Shown here one piece after another: positions 31,601-40,400 of a stretch of DNA of 64,000 bases. Both the position numbers and the translations under genes were made by a program. The notes under the pieces are model-generated. The model did no database searches. It was not told the DNA's origin and saw nothing but the letters and a program-made list of their open reading frames with translations. Source of the stretch: Rhodocyclaceae bacterium (GTDB taxonomy: Bacteria; Pseudomonadota; Gammaproteobacteria; Burkholderiales; Rhodocyclaceae); the NCBI GenBank assembly GCA_028714035.1, contig JAQTNA010000018.1, positions 17,432-81,431 on the forward strand, written 5' to 3'. Position 1 is the first letter of the stretch, and every line of letters begins with the position of its first letter.

Positions 31601-31877
31601 ATTGCCCGAACTGGTGGAAGGCATCGTGGCGGAAGTAGGCATTCTCCGGGCCTTCGTGAAGGCGGGCGACGCGCAGGGGGCCTCCCGGTCCGCGCACACC
31701 CTGAAAGGGCTGGCTGGCTCGGCTTCCTGCGCTCCGCTCCAGGAGCTCGCCCTGCAAGCGGAAAACGAAGCGCGCCGGGGTGACCTGCCGGCAGCGGCGG
31801 TTCAGGTGGAGGAAATGGACGCGCTAGCGGAGGGCTTGAAGAGCGCAGCCCTGGGCTGGCTGACGAGTCGGGGCTGA
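28674..31877 (+). CDS. Hybrid histidine kinase (Cache-HAMP-PAS-HisKA-HATPase-REC-REC-HPt)
   Basis: This 1067-residue protein has TM1 (LLLIVMPVISLSIIAAGYF) and a single-Cache-like ectodomain with ILTYGPRKEYGDKVGVAIGP and VVGYIWANELLES. TM2 near residue 205 leads to HAMP, a PAS domain (VDEAFVMYDQNDTLLFCNEK), HisKA with [19 protein letters not shown] and HATPase with GGTGLGLSI. Two receivers follow: one with DAAILDMQMPRMDG and one with DMVFMDCRMPVMDG. The C-terminal HPt reads RSAHTLKGLAGSA. It has all parts of an internal phosphorelay. It sits 3 bp after the preceding kinase in the same presumed sigma-28-driven unit. A bidirectional terminator follows. Confidence 0.93.
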   Translation: MKSLLNLWPKTLRVQLLLIVMPVISLSIIAAGYFLTLSGRDALMTEKQHHLLGATRLLLNHLRDQGGYAGLMKSAPDATDRNGRIAYMNRRLADYTDSVATSFPGMGVGYYDRELDAILTYGPRKEYGDKVGVAIGPNHPGRRVMEQGVATVESGALVRGPIMNAMTPIVEGGQVVGYIWANELLESIERQVGDMKATVYRFTSAALLFALLVIYFVISRLTRDVNVIKLGLRELEGDLGHAIPSLRGETGEIVDAINALARSLNEAHERERASAAAALQVSEETLRTAIEAVDEAFVMYDQNDTLLFCNEKYREMHKVVADVLQPGKRFEDIARTGAERGMYPDAIGRVDEWLAERTAFHHAGMAVLEQQTGDGRWLRIVDRKTASGLIVGFRIDITDLKNASEAAESASRTKGDFLANMSHEIRTPMNGVIGMTELLLATRLDPEQTEFAETVRNSAQALLGLINDILDFSKIEAGKLDIEIIDFDLRALVSDVGDILALRAAEKEIELTCLVEPEVPSLLRGDPGRVRQILLNLLSNAVKFTSVGEVSLSFRLMEETSSRVRLRVEVKDTGIGIPQDKLGILFSPFTQADSSTTRQFGGTGLGLSITKRLVELMGGEIGVDSEAGQGSCFWMNLPFELQAGPGNLLAPRAVGLAGRRILVVDDNATARRLLEILLRAWECEPLLAPGGAEALALLAAEQAAERKVDAAILDMQMPRMDGEELGQRLKNDPATQQMPLVLLTSVATRGDASRFADMGFAAYLSKPVKEKLLRNCLRTLFGLCSGEEGVPSPKTLITQHSQREADLHARILLVEDNPINQKLAVTLLKKFGHQVDVADNGRQALDALSVHRYDMVFMDCRMPVMDGFEATRAVREGQGVLDARVPIIAMTANAMEGDREEVLNAGMDEYLAKPINPAKLADMVQHWLQRGYERHLPPGAGSPETAQDEPQRSPDLFDPQTILSNLGDDMDIVATVLPELVEGIVAEVGILRAFVKAGDAQGASRSAHTLKGLAGSASCAPLQELALQAENEARRGDLPAAAVQVEEMDALAEGLKSAALGWLTSRG

Positions 31878-31917
31878 CGAGTCGGGGGCTGGTCCCTCGT
31901 GTCCTGCTTTTCGGCGC

Positions 31918-31952
31918 AAAAAAACCGGCGCCGTTGGGGACGGGGCCGGTTT
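31918..31952. terminator. Bidirectional rho-independent terminator
   Basis: AAACCGGC at 31922-31929 pairs with GCCGGTTT at 31945-31952, with an inner CCGT/ACGG stem. Seven A residues at 31918-31924 become a U run for minus-strand transcripts. It lies between the plus-strand hybrid kinase and the minus-strand receiver gene, so it can serve both. Confidence 0.8.
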
Positions 31953-31969
31953 ATCCCGGAAACCTCGGT

Positions 31970-32097
31970 TTGAACCGCAGAGACGCGGAGGCGCGGAGAA
32001 TAAACAAAGCGTTATGGTGGGTTTCTGTTTCACCCATCGGGTGAGACCGAGATACCTGCCAAGTTCTGGTTTTCTCTGCGCCTCTGCGGTGAATCAA
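31970..32097. repeat. 128-bp palindromic element, copy 2 (CCGCAGAGGCG family)
   Basis: The left arm at 31970-32001 (TTGAACCGCAGAGACGCGGA and on) and the right arm at 32068-32097 are inverted repeats; reversed, the right arm reads TTCACCGCAGAGGCGCAGAG. The length and internal CGGGTGAG match copy 1 at 16072-16200 in the same orientation. It lies between the terminator and the receiver gene and has no coding capacity. Confidence 0.75.
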
Positions 32098-32135
32098 GTG
32101 CTTTTTCCAGGTTTATTCGGGGCCGTGTGCCTGTC

Positions 32136-32495
32136 TCAGGGCTGGCCCAGGCCGAGCGAGGCCAGGAGGCCGGCTCTGGAGATGGGTTTGATGAGCAGAT
32201 CATCAAAGCCGGCGCTCATGATGCGCTGCTTCTCCTCCGGCATGGCGTGGGCCGTGTAGGCAATGACCCGCAGGCCCAGGAGAGAGGGATCCTTACGTAT
32301 GCGCTCGCAGACTTCCTCGCCGGACAAGCCGGGCATGCTGATATCCAGGAGTACGCAATCCACCTTGTCTTTCGCCAGGTAGGTGAGGGCATCCTCGCCG
32401 CTGGCCGCTTCCGCGACGGTGCAACCCTCCTTGCGCAGAATGGCGGAGGGGAGCAAGCGGTTTACCGGGTTGTCATCTACGATCAATACGTGCAT
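32136..32495 (-). CDS. Single-domain CheY-like response regulator
   Basis: This 119-residue stand-alone receiver starts MHVLIVDDNPVNRLL with the acidic pair. It carries the phospho-acceptor region CVLLDISMPGLSG, the switch Thr in VIAYTAHAMPEE and the conserved Lys in LLIKPISRAG. It has no output domain, so it either carries phosphate between relay proteins or binds a target directly, as CheY does. It faces the two kinases across a shared terminator and has its own sigma-28-like promoter, suggesting it belongs with them. Its leader is about 100 nt. Confidence 0.93.
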   Translation of the reverse strand: MHVLIVDDNPVNRLLPSAILRKEGCTVAEAASGEDALTYLAKDKVDCVLLDISMPGLSGEEVCERIRKDPSLLGLRVIAYTAHAMPEEKQRIMSAGFDDLLIKPISRAGLLASLGLGQP

Positions 32496-32605
32496 TTTGG
32501 TATCCCTGGACGATATTCAATGCGGCAAGCAGAAGTATAACCGTACGGCCCGTTCCCGTGTGCCATCCGCCCAAACGCCCAGGCGTTGTTGTCCGATAGT
32601 TGGCG

Positions 32606-32632
32606 TTATCGGCCGGTGTCGCGATTTCTTGA
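32606..32632 (-). promoter_or_regulatory. Sigma-28 (FliA)-like promoter for the receiver gene
   Basis: On the minus strand, TCAAG (32632-32628) is followed after 14 bp by GCCGATAA (32613-32606). The -10 is a perfect consensus and the spacing equals that of the two plus-strand copies. It is the best of the three matches. Confidence 0.78.
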
Positions 32633-32691
32633 GACCTCTTCGTCGCCCGCCGTTGGAGAAAGTGGGCAAAGTGGCGCGCGGACGAATCCTC

Positions 32692-32697
32692 TATAAT
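32692..32697 (+). promoter_or_regulatory. Candidate -10 element for mfd
   Basis: A perfect TATAAT lies 50 bp upstream of the mfd GTG start. No good -35 is found at 16-18 bp spacing, so an activator or a weak promoter is possible. Confidence 0.4.
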
Positions 32698-32746
32698 CGC
32701 CTGCTTCCCGCGCCCCGCAGGGCCTGTTTCGCCGCTCGACACTGCC

Positions 32747-35700
32747 GTGACTTTATCCTCATTCGTTCCATTCCCCGCCTTCACGCGCCTCGGGCTTCCG
32801 GCACCGGGCAACCGCCTCGATCTGCCCGCGCTCGCCGGCTCTTCCGATGCCCTGGCTCTATCCCAACTGGCCGGCCAGGGTCGCCTATTGGCGGTAGTGA
32901 CGGCCAACCCCCTGGATGCCCAGCGCCTGAAGGAAGAAATCGGCTGGATCGCGCCCCAATTGAAGGTGCACCTGCTGCCGGACTGGGAAACCCTGCCTTA
33001 CGACGGTTTTTCGCCGCACCAGGATCTGGTGTCGGAACGGCTTGCCACCCTTTACCACATCAGCCGGGGCGAGGCGGATGTGACCCTGGTGCCGGCCTCC
33101 ACGGCCCTCTACCGCCTGGCACCCACGGAATACCTGGCGGCCTACACCTTCTTTCTCAAGAAGGGCGAGCGCCTGGATGTGGAGAAGCTGCGCGCCCAGA
33201 TGACCCATGCCGGCTACAACCATGTGACCCAAGTCCTGAGTCCGGGCGAGTTCAGCGTGCGCGGCGGACTGATTGACCTCTTTCCCATGGGCGCGGCGCT
33301 ACCCTTCCGAGTGGATCTCTTCGATGACGAGATCGAGAGCATCCGCACCTTCGATGTGGATAGCCAGCGCACGGTGTACCCGGTGCCGGAGATTCGACTG
33401 CTCCCGGCGCGGGAGTTTCCCATGGACGAGAAGGGGAGGGCACGCTTTCGCAGCCGTTACCGGGAGAGCTTCGAGGGCGATCCCTCCCGCTCCCCGCTCT
33501 ACAAGGATATCGGCAACGGCATCGCCTCGGCAGGCATCGAGTACTACCTGCCCCTGTTCTTCGAGCATACGGCGACCTTTTTCGACTACCTGCCCGGGGG
33601 CGCCACGGTCTGCCTGCACGGCGACGTGCCGGGCGCCATCCATGAGTTCTGGCAGGACACGAAGGGCCGCTACAAGCTCCTGGGGGGCGACCGCACCCGG
33701 CCGCTCATGCCGCCCGAGGAACTGTTCCTCCAGGACGAAGCCTTCTTCCTCACGCTCAAGGCGTTTCCCCGGTTGCAGCTCTCCCGCGTCGGCACCGGCG
33801 ATCCCCTGGCCCTGCCCGTGCCGTCGGTGGCGGTCGAGCGCAAGGGCGACGATCCTCTCGTCAAGCTGAAGGCATTCGTCGCGAGCTTTCCGGGGCGCAT
33901 CCTGCTCCTGGCCGAATCCCCCGGTCGGCGCGAGACGATCGCCCAATACCTGGCGGAATATGGCCTGAATCCAGCCCCTTGTCCGGATTTCGCCGCCTTC
34001 CTGGCCGCCCCGGAGCACTTCATGCTGGGCGTGGGGCCGCTCTCGGACGGTTTCGCGCTGGGCGACAACGCTGTCGCACTCGTCACCGAGAACGAGCTTT
34101 ATGCTGCCACCGCCCGCCCGCGCTCCCGCCGGTCCGAGGTACGCCAGGCCAGCGTGGAAGGCTGGCTCAGGGATCTGACGGAACTCAAGGTAAACGACCC
34201 GGTGGTGCATCTCCAGCACGGCATAGGTCGCTACCTGGGCCTGGTGCATATGGACCTGGGGGAGGGGGAGACGGAATTCATCCACCTGGAGTACGCCGGT
34301 GGCGACAAGCTCTACGTGCCCGTGTCCCAGCTCCAGCAGGTGAACCGCTACAGCGGTGCCAACCCGGACCTGGTGGAGCTGCACCGGCTGGGCAGCGGCC
34401 AGTGGGAGAAGGCGAAGAAGAAGGCGGCCCAGCAGGTACGGGATACGGCCGCCGAGCTGCTGGCGCTCTATGCTCAGCGCGCCGCCCGTCAGGGCCACCG
34501 TTTCAACTTCAAGCTGCACGACCTGGAAGCCTTCGCCGAGGGCTTCGGTTTCGAGGAGACGCCGGACCAGCAGGCGGCCATTGCCGCCGTGGTCTCGGAC
34601 ATGCAATCGGGCAAGCCCATGGACCGGCTGGTGTGTGGCGACGTGGGCTTCGGCAAGACCGAGGTGGCCCTGCGCGCGGCCTGCGTCGCCGTGCTGGACG
34701 GCAAACAGGTGGCGGTGTTGGCGCCCACCACGCTCCTCGCCGAGCAGCACTTCCAGACCTTCTCCGACCGTTTCGCCGACTGGCCGGTGCGCCTGGCCGA
34801 ACTCTCCCGCTTTCGCTCCGCCAAGGAGCAGGCGCAGGCGCTGAAGGACCTGGCGGACGGAAGGCTGGACATCGTCATCGGCACCCATCGCCTCTTGCAG
34901 AAGGACGTGGGCTTCTCCCGCCTGGGCCTGGTGGTGATAGACGAGGAACACCGCTTCGGCGTGCGCCAGAAGGAGGCCCTGAAGGCCCTGCGCGCCGAGG
35001 TGGATGTGCTCACGCTCACCGCCACGCCCATCCCCCGCACCCTGGGCATGGCGATCGAGGGGCTGCGGGACTTTTCCGTCATCGCCACGGCGCCGCAGAA
35101 GCGCCTGGCCATCAAGACCTTCGTCTCGCCCTATTCGGCGGGTACTGTCAGGGAAGCGGTGCTGCGGGAATTCAAGCGCGGCGGCCAGGTCTATTTCCTG
35201 CACAACGAGGTGGAGACCATAGAATCCATGCGGGAGCGGCTCGCCGAGATGCTGCCCGAGGCGCGCATCATCGTCGGCCACGGCCAGTTGCCTGAGCGGG
35301 AACTGGAGCGGGTGATGAAGGAATTCACCCAGCAGCGGCATAACCTCCTGCTTTGCACCACCATCATCGAGACCGGCATTGACAACCCCCATGCCAACAC
35401 CATCATCATCAACCGGGCGGACAAGTTCGGCGTGGCCCAGTTGCACCAGTTGCGCGGCCGGGTCGGGCGTTCCCACCACCAGGCCTATGCTTACCTGCTC
35501 ACGGACCGGGATGCCAAGCCCTCGGCCCAGGCGGTGAAGCGCCTGGAGGCGATCCAGATGGGTGAGGAACTGGGCTCCGGCTTCTTCCTCGCCATGCACG
35601 ACCTGGAAATCCGCGGCACCGGCGAGGTGCTGGGGGAAAGCCAGAGCGGCGAAATCCAGGAGATCGGCTTCTCGCTCTACTCAGAGATGCTGAAGACGGC

Positions 35701-36184
35701 AGTGCGGGCCTTGCAGCGGGGCGAGGAGCCGGACCTGACCCAGCCCCTGGGCATCACCTCGGAAATCAACCTGCGGGTGCCGGCGCTGTTGCCCAGCGAC
35801 TATTGCAGCGACGTGCACGAGCGTCTCACCCTCTACAAGCGCTTGGCCAACTGCGACAAGGAAGACGAGCTTATCGCCCTGCGCGAGGAACTGAACGACC
35901 GCTTCGGCGACCTGCCGCCCGCCGCCCAGGCCCTGCTGGAGACCCACCGCCTGCGCCTCCTGGCCAAACCCCTGGGTATCGCAAAAATTGACGCCACGGA
36001 AGTCCAGATCACCTTCCAGTTCGTGCCCAACCCACCCATCGAGCCCATGAAGATCATCGGCCTGATCCAGAAGAACCGGAACTACAAGCTCGCCGGCCAG
36101 GACAAGCTCCAGTTGAAGCGCCCCATGGAAACCCTGGCCCAACGCGTGGCTGCGGTCAAGGAAGTGATGAAGGCGCTGGCATAG
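32747..36184 (+). CDS. mfd: Transcription-repair coupling factor Mfd
   Basis: This 1145-residue protein begins at the GTG at 32747 (VTLSSFVPFPAFTRLG). Its layout is standard Mfd: a UvrB-like N-terminal module (LPDWETLPYDGFSPHQDLVS), then the RNA polymerase-interacting CarD-like domain around LKVNDPVVHLQHGIGRYLGL. The RecG-like translocase has Walker A in CGDVGFGKTEVALRAA, DEEH in VVIDEEHRFGVRQKEA, and the helicase motif QLHQLRGRVGRSHHQAYAYL. A C-terminal TRCF domain follows. It displaces stalled polymerase and recruits UvrA. It ends 26 bp before the convergent NTPase operon. Confidence 0.97.
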   Translation: MTLSSFVPFPAFTRLGLPAPGNRLDLPALAGSSDALALSQLAGQGRLLAVVTANPLDAQRLKEEIGWIAPQLKVHLLPDWETLPYDGFSPHQDLVSERLATLYHISRGEADVTLVPASTALYRLAPTEYLAAYTFFLKKGERLDVEKLRAQMTHAGYNHVTQVLSPGEFSVRGGLIDLFPMGAALPFRVDLFDDEIESIRTFDVDSQRTVYPVPEIRLLPAREFPMDEKGRARFRSRYRESFEGDPSRSPLYKDIGNGIASAGIEYYLPLFFEHTATFFDYLPGGATVCLHGDVPGAIHEFWQDTKGRYKLLGGDRTRPLMPPEELFLQDEAFFLTLKAFPRLQLSRVGTGDPLALPVPSVAVERKGDDPLVKLKAFVASFPGRILLLAESPGRRETIAQYLAEYGLNPAPCPDFAAFLAAPEHFMLGVGPLSDGFALGDNAVALVTENELYAATARPRSRRSEVRQASVEGWLRDLTELKVNDPVVHLQHGIGRYLGLVHMDLGEGETEFIHLEYAGGDKLYVPVSQLQQVNRYSGANPDLVELHRLGSGQWEKAKKKAAQQVRDTAAELLALYAQRAARQGHRFNFKLHDLEAFAEGFGFEETPDQQAAIAAVVSDMQSGKPMDRLVCGDVGFGKTEVALRAACVAVLDGKQVAVLAPTTLLAEQHFQTFSDRFADWPVRLAELSRFRSAKEQAQALKDLADGRLDIVIGTHRLLQKDVGFSRLGLVVIDEEHRFGVRQKEALKALRAEVDVLTLTATPIPRTLGMAIEGLRDFSVIATAPQKRLAIKTFVSPYSAGTVREAVLREFKRGGQVYFLHNEVETIESMRERLAEMLPEARIIVGHGQLPERELERVMKEFTQQRHNLLLCTTIIETGIDNPHANTIIINRADKFGVAQLHQLRGRVGRSHHQAYAYLLTDRDAKPSAQAVKRLEAIQMGEELGSGFFLAMHDLEIRGTGEVLGESQSGEIQEIGFSLYSEMLKTAVRALQRGEEPDLTQPLGITSEINLRVPALLPSDYCSDVHERLTLYKRLANCDKEDELIALREELNDRFGDLPPAAQALLETHRLRLLAKPLGIAKIDATEVQITFQFVPNPPIEPMKIIGLIQKNRNYKLAGQDKLQLKRPMETLAQRVAAVKEVMKALA

Positions 36185-36210
36185 GATCGGACCAAGACGC
36201 GGGATAGCTG

Positions 36211-37446
36211 TCAGAACCCGTAATTCAACAAGCCCCTCAGGTCTTCCTGTAGCCGGCGTTGCTGGGAGGCATTGCTGGCATATCGGGAGTCGGCGAAAGT
36301 GACGACCTGCAATTCCCGCAGCAATGTCAGCAGGGATTGGTCATGCAGATATCGAAAAGCCGGGTTTTCCGCCATCTGGGGCGAATACGGCTGGCCGCTA
36401 TTCAGCCGGTTGATGAATTCCGGCCACATTCCGGGATAAAGGGCGATGTTTTCCCGAAATCCAGGGAAGGCAACCACCAGAGTGAGTAGCTTCGCCTCCC
36501 GAACCGGGTCCGGCGTCTGACGGGGACACTCCTGCCAATAGGCCAGGCACTGCTGCCGCAGCTTGCCGTACAGGCGCAGGTTTCCCAGCGTCGCATAATT
36601 CAGGGCTTCGGCGATGGTCTTCGCCTGGTCAAAGTAGCGGTGCCCTGCCTTCATGTCCGCCTGCCAGAGCAGCACCGCCTCCTCCTTCGGGTTGCTGATG
36701 GGGGGGACATTGATGCGAGTGTGGAAGATCTTCTCCAGGTAGGCACTCGAGTCGAAACTGGGCAGATCGCGGTATTCCCGGAACAGAAACTCTTCCAGCA
36801 TGGGCATGTTCACGGCCCAGACGCTCGTGAGCGGCCAGTCCGTCTCGTGTTCCGTCGGCATGAAGAAGTGATAGAGGCTATCCAGCAGCCGCACCGCGTC
36901 CTCGGGGCGGCAGCGGTCCAGGTCGTCTACCACCAGCAGCAGACGTTGGCCCTTCTTGGGCAACTTCGCGAGCAATTTTTTCACCCGTTTGCGGGTGTCG
37001 TCGTAGGCCATCTGGCCAGTGGAAGTTGCTTCATCCACGGCACCTGCCAGGATGTCCACCAGTTCGGGCAGGGCGTTGCCGATCAGCGGCACGTTCTTGG
37101 CTGCCGCCTTGGTAATGTTGATGCCCCACTGGATGAGCTTTTTCTTGGTTCCCGGCAATTCCCTGGTTTTCCAGTCGTCCTCGCTCAAGCGGAGGAACTC
37201 GTCCGACAGCGTCTGCAGGAAGGCGAGGCCGGGGTCGGCGGTGTGCTGGGCGGCTCTCCAGGGCGAATGCGAGATGACGTGAAAGTCATCTGCGATGTTG
37301 GCATTGCTTTTCATTGCCTCGAGCAGGGTGGTCTTGCCGCTTCCCCAGGGACCCGCCAGCAGGATGTTTCGTCCTTCCCGGACCGAAATGTTATTGACCA
37401 GGCGAAGACAGATCTTTCCCCGGTCGAGAGTGTGCGCTTCAGGCAT
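36211..37446 (-). CDS. KAP-family P-loop NTPase, smaller partner
   Basis: This 411-residue protein starts at the ATG at 37446, which overlaps the stop of the upstream NTPase by 8 bp, so translation is probably coupled. Walker A is GPWGSGKTTLLEAM (residues 32-39 core), and Walker B is LLLVVDDLDRCRPEDAV (about 169-177), the KAP-type DDLDR signature. A hydrophobic stretch near ITKAAAKNVPLIGNALPELV separates the two, where KAP proteins often carry membrane inserts, though this one is weak. KAP NTPases are P-loop ATPases found in defence, phage and animal signalling contexts. The actual role here is unknown. The pair sits between housekeeping mfd and rhlE genes. Confidence 0.8.
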   Translation of the reverse strand: MPEAHTLDRGKICLRLVNNISVREGRNILLAGPWGSGKTTLLEAMKSNANIADDFHVISHSPWRAAQHTADPGLAFLQTLSDEFLRLSEDDWKTRELPGTKKKLIQWGINITKAAAKNVPLIGNALPELVDILAGAVDEATSTGQMAYDDTRKRVKKLLAKLPKKGQRLLLVVDDLDRCRPEDAVRLLDSLYHFFMPTEHETDWPLTSVWAVNMPMLEEFLFREYRDLPSFDSSAYLEKIFHTRINVPPISNPKEEAVLLWQADMKAGHRYFDQAKTIAEALNYATLGNLRLYGKLRQQCLAYWQECPRQTPDPVREAKLLTLVVAFPGFRENIALYPGMWPEFINRLNSGQPYSPQMAENPAFRYLHDQSLLTLLRELQVVTFADSRYASNASQQRRLQEDLRGLLNYGF

Positions 37447-40400
37447 TTTGGGCTCCGTTTTCAGTGTGGCCGGCATTCGATGCGGCCTGCGCCAGGTAGT
37501 GCTCGACAACCTTCCTGTCCGTCTCGGCCCAGGGTTCTGCCTCGGCCAACTCGGTCCAAACGATGATGGGTGCACCGACCGTATCGCTGAATACCCGGTT
37601 CACTGCCGCCTCGGCGACCTCGATATTGCCCAGATCCGGGCGCAGGCGTGCCAGAAGTTCCTGGTCCTCGGCATTCAATTTCCTTTCCATGGCTTCAATG
37701 CTGAATGCCTGGTCGGGGAACAGGGTGGCCCAAAGGGCTTGGGCTCGAGTGACGGTATTCCCTCTGGCCTCGTAGGCCAGTGCGATCAGGATGGCCAGCA
37801 GCAGACGGTGGGCCTGGGTCTTGCTCAGCAAACGAGCCAGGGCCAGGGCAGACTGGGACCAGATAGCCCCGGTCCTTCCTTCTTCGCCGGGTGCGGCAAG
37901 CATCCTCGGGTCGGTCAATAGCCCCCGGTTGATGCGCAATCCCAGCATCTCCTGGTGGCTCTTGTTGGTACTTTCCCCCACGTAGTTGTTTGCTATCGAA
38001 CGTCGTATCGGCCAGTTGGGCAGACGGAGGCTGTCTGCCAGGCCCCATAGCACGGCCAGGGCCTGGCCCTTGTTCCGGATGGCATCCGAGTTTCGGCTGC
38101 CCAGTATCTTGTCGAAGGCGCTGCTCAGTCGCGCGGTGCCTGCGGCGGGGGCTTCCTGCCAGAGCCGTTTCAGATTGTCCGACTGCGAGGCAATAAGTTG
38201 CATGGCAAGGTCGCGTGGCGTCTCGGCGGATGTTCGTTTCTGGGAATCGCCGAGATTGAGTATCGTGCCGTATACCGCGGCCCGGAAGGCTGGTTCCGGT
38301 TCCTTGCTCGCTTCTGCCGCCGCGATCAATTCCGCGACCTTGGACCGGACGGCCGCTTCGCCCGGATAGGCACCGGTCGCCTTGAGATTGGCGACCTTTC
38401 TCGGTTCGGCGAGTACGTCCAGCAGGAAGTCCGCGTGGGCCAGGGTGATGCGCATGACATCCGGATCCAGCTCCTCGGCGAGTCGGAACAGACGGTCACA
38501 GGGGCCTTCCATTCCGGCCTGGTCGTTGAGGACGATGGCCAGATTGGCCATGGTGGTGGCGCTGGAGCGAGACAGGAAGCGGCGGTGCCGGTCAAGGAAA
38601 CCGTCCACATACCCGGAAACCACAGCCGCGGCCTTGGCTCCCTGACCCAGCTTGCGGATAAGTACATCCTGGAAGTTTGAAACCTGCTCCGCCAGGTTTT
38701 CGCCGCTCAGGGGCTGGCCCAATGTTTTGCGCGCCCATTGGGTGAATTCCGGGTCTCCCAGGAGGAAACTGGGCGTACCTGTCTCGCCTGTCATGGCGCG
38801 GGGCTCGGTGCCCGCTTCACCGGCGCGGGCTGCGCCTTCCCGCGGCGGAACGCCCGGGGCAGAGGTACCAACATCGCCCGCGCCGCTACCTGTGTAAGCG
38901 CCGCCGTCCCCGGCCAGCAACAGTAGCAGCATGGCCCGTTCATGGCGCCGCCGCGGCCAGTGGCGCTCCAATTCATCCGGACGGATGCTGTTGGCGACGT
39001 CGCACAGGCGCTTCAGCTCACGATAGAACATGGCGAGCACCCCTTCATCCATTTCCCCGCGTATCGGACCGGAGAGGGCTTGCCCGTATCCTCTGAAACA
39101 GAACGCCGTCCTGGACAACTGGTCATACAACCAACGGTCCCATTGCTTCATGCGCCAGAAGGGATAGAACAACTGCTTCAGCAGGCGCTCGTGAAATCCG
39201 CCGGGCAGGGGCTGATGATTGTCGTTGGCTTCCTCCCTGGACAGGCTGAGGACCAGTCGTTCCCGCAGCAGGAACTTGAACTGGCGCAGGGTCAGGTAGC
39301 GCACGATCTCCGAATACTTCTGCTTGACCCGCATCGTCCGCTGTTCATCGTTTGCAATGCCGAAGATATCCTGCAATGCGAGCAGCAAGGACGTGCGGTT
39401 TTCAAGGGCCTCCTTTGATTTTTCCTTGTCCTCTTTGTTCTCGATCGGCTTGTGCGCGTCGCTGTCTTTTTCCGCGGGTCTGGTGGAATCCGCATCCGAT
39501 TCCTGGCCCAGGTTCCCACCGTTATCGCTCGCATACGGCAACGGGTTGGATCCGGTTTCGGAGGCAGGGCGCGCATCCTGAGTACCGTCCCGTCTCGAAA
39601 CGTTTCCAGGAGCCTGGTCGGGAACTGCGCCGATGTCATCGCTTCCGGAATTCGGCGAGAGCACCGATTCCGGGATGGGAGTCGAGAAGAGATCCTGCCT
39701 CCTGACCCGCGCGGCGAGCAACTGGGCAAAGAGGTCCATCAGCCGGATGCCTGGCGTTTGGTCCGGTCGAAGCGGATCAAGGTATTCCTTCAGTCCTGAG
39801 TCGAGTAGTTCCGAAACGGCTCCGGAGTGGGGCGGGTGCAGGGAATTCAGGACCGCTGGATCGTCGGAGAAACAGGCGCTGTCCAGGGAAGGCAACTCGG
39901 CAATGGTGTGCAGATATTTTTCCAGGGCGGAACTGGAGGTCACCAGCGGTGACCCGTCCCCGCCGGTTCGACCGTAGGTCGCCATCCACTGGTCGGCGCC
40001 CTGCTGCAGGATGTCGCGATCCGAGGCGATGGCGAAATGGACGCCCCGGCTATTGCCGAAGCGCAGCAGGAGGCGGATGACGTCCGTGGCCACTCCGTCG
40101 CGGCAGCGGTCCAGGTCGTCCAGAAACACGACCAGATGCCGGCCCTGACTGCCGCGCGTATCCTCGGGTGTACCGGCATCGGCCGGCCGGTTGTTGCAAT
40201 CCGCGTCCGACCAGCCGAGGCGCTTTTGGATCAGGTGCTCGATGGTGTTGGCCTGACCGTGACGGGCCGCTTCGCCCATCTGGCTCCCCGACATGCGGTT
40301 GGGCCGGGGCGCTTCTCTCTCTTGTTCCTGGTTCAGGATGGTTTTGCCGGGAGCCTCTATTTCCCACAGGTCTTCCACCGCCTGCCTCAGGTCTTCATCG

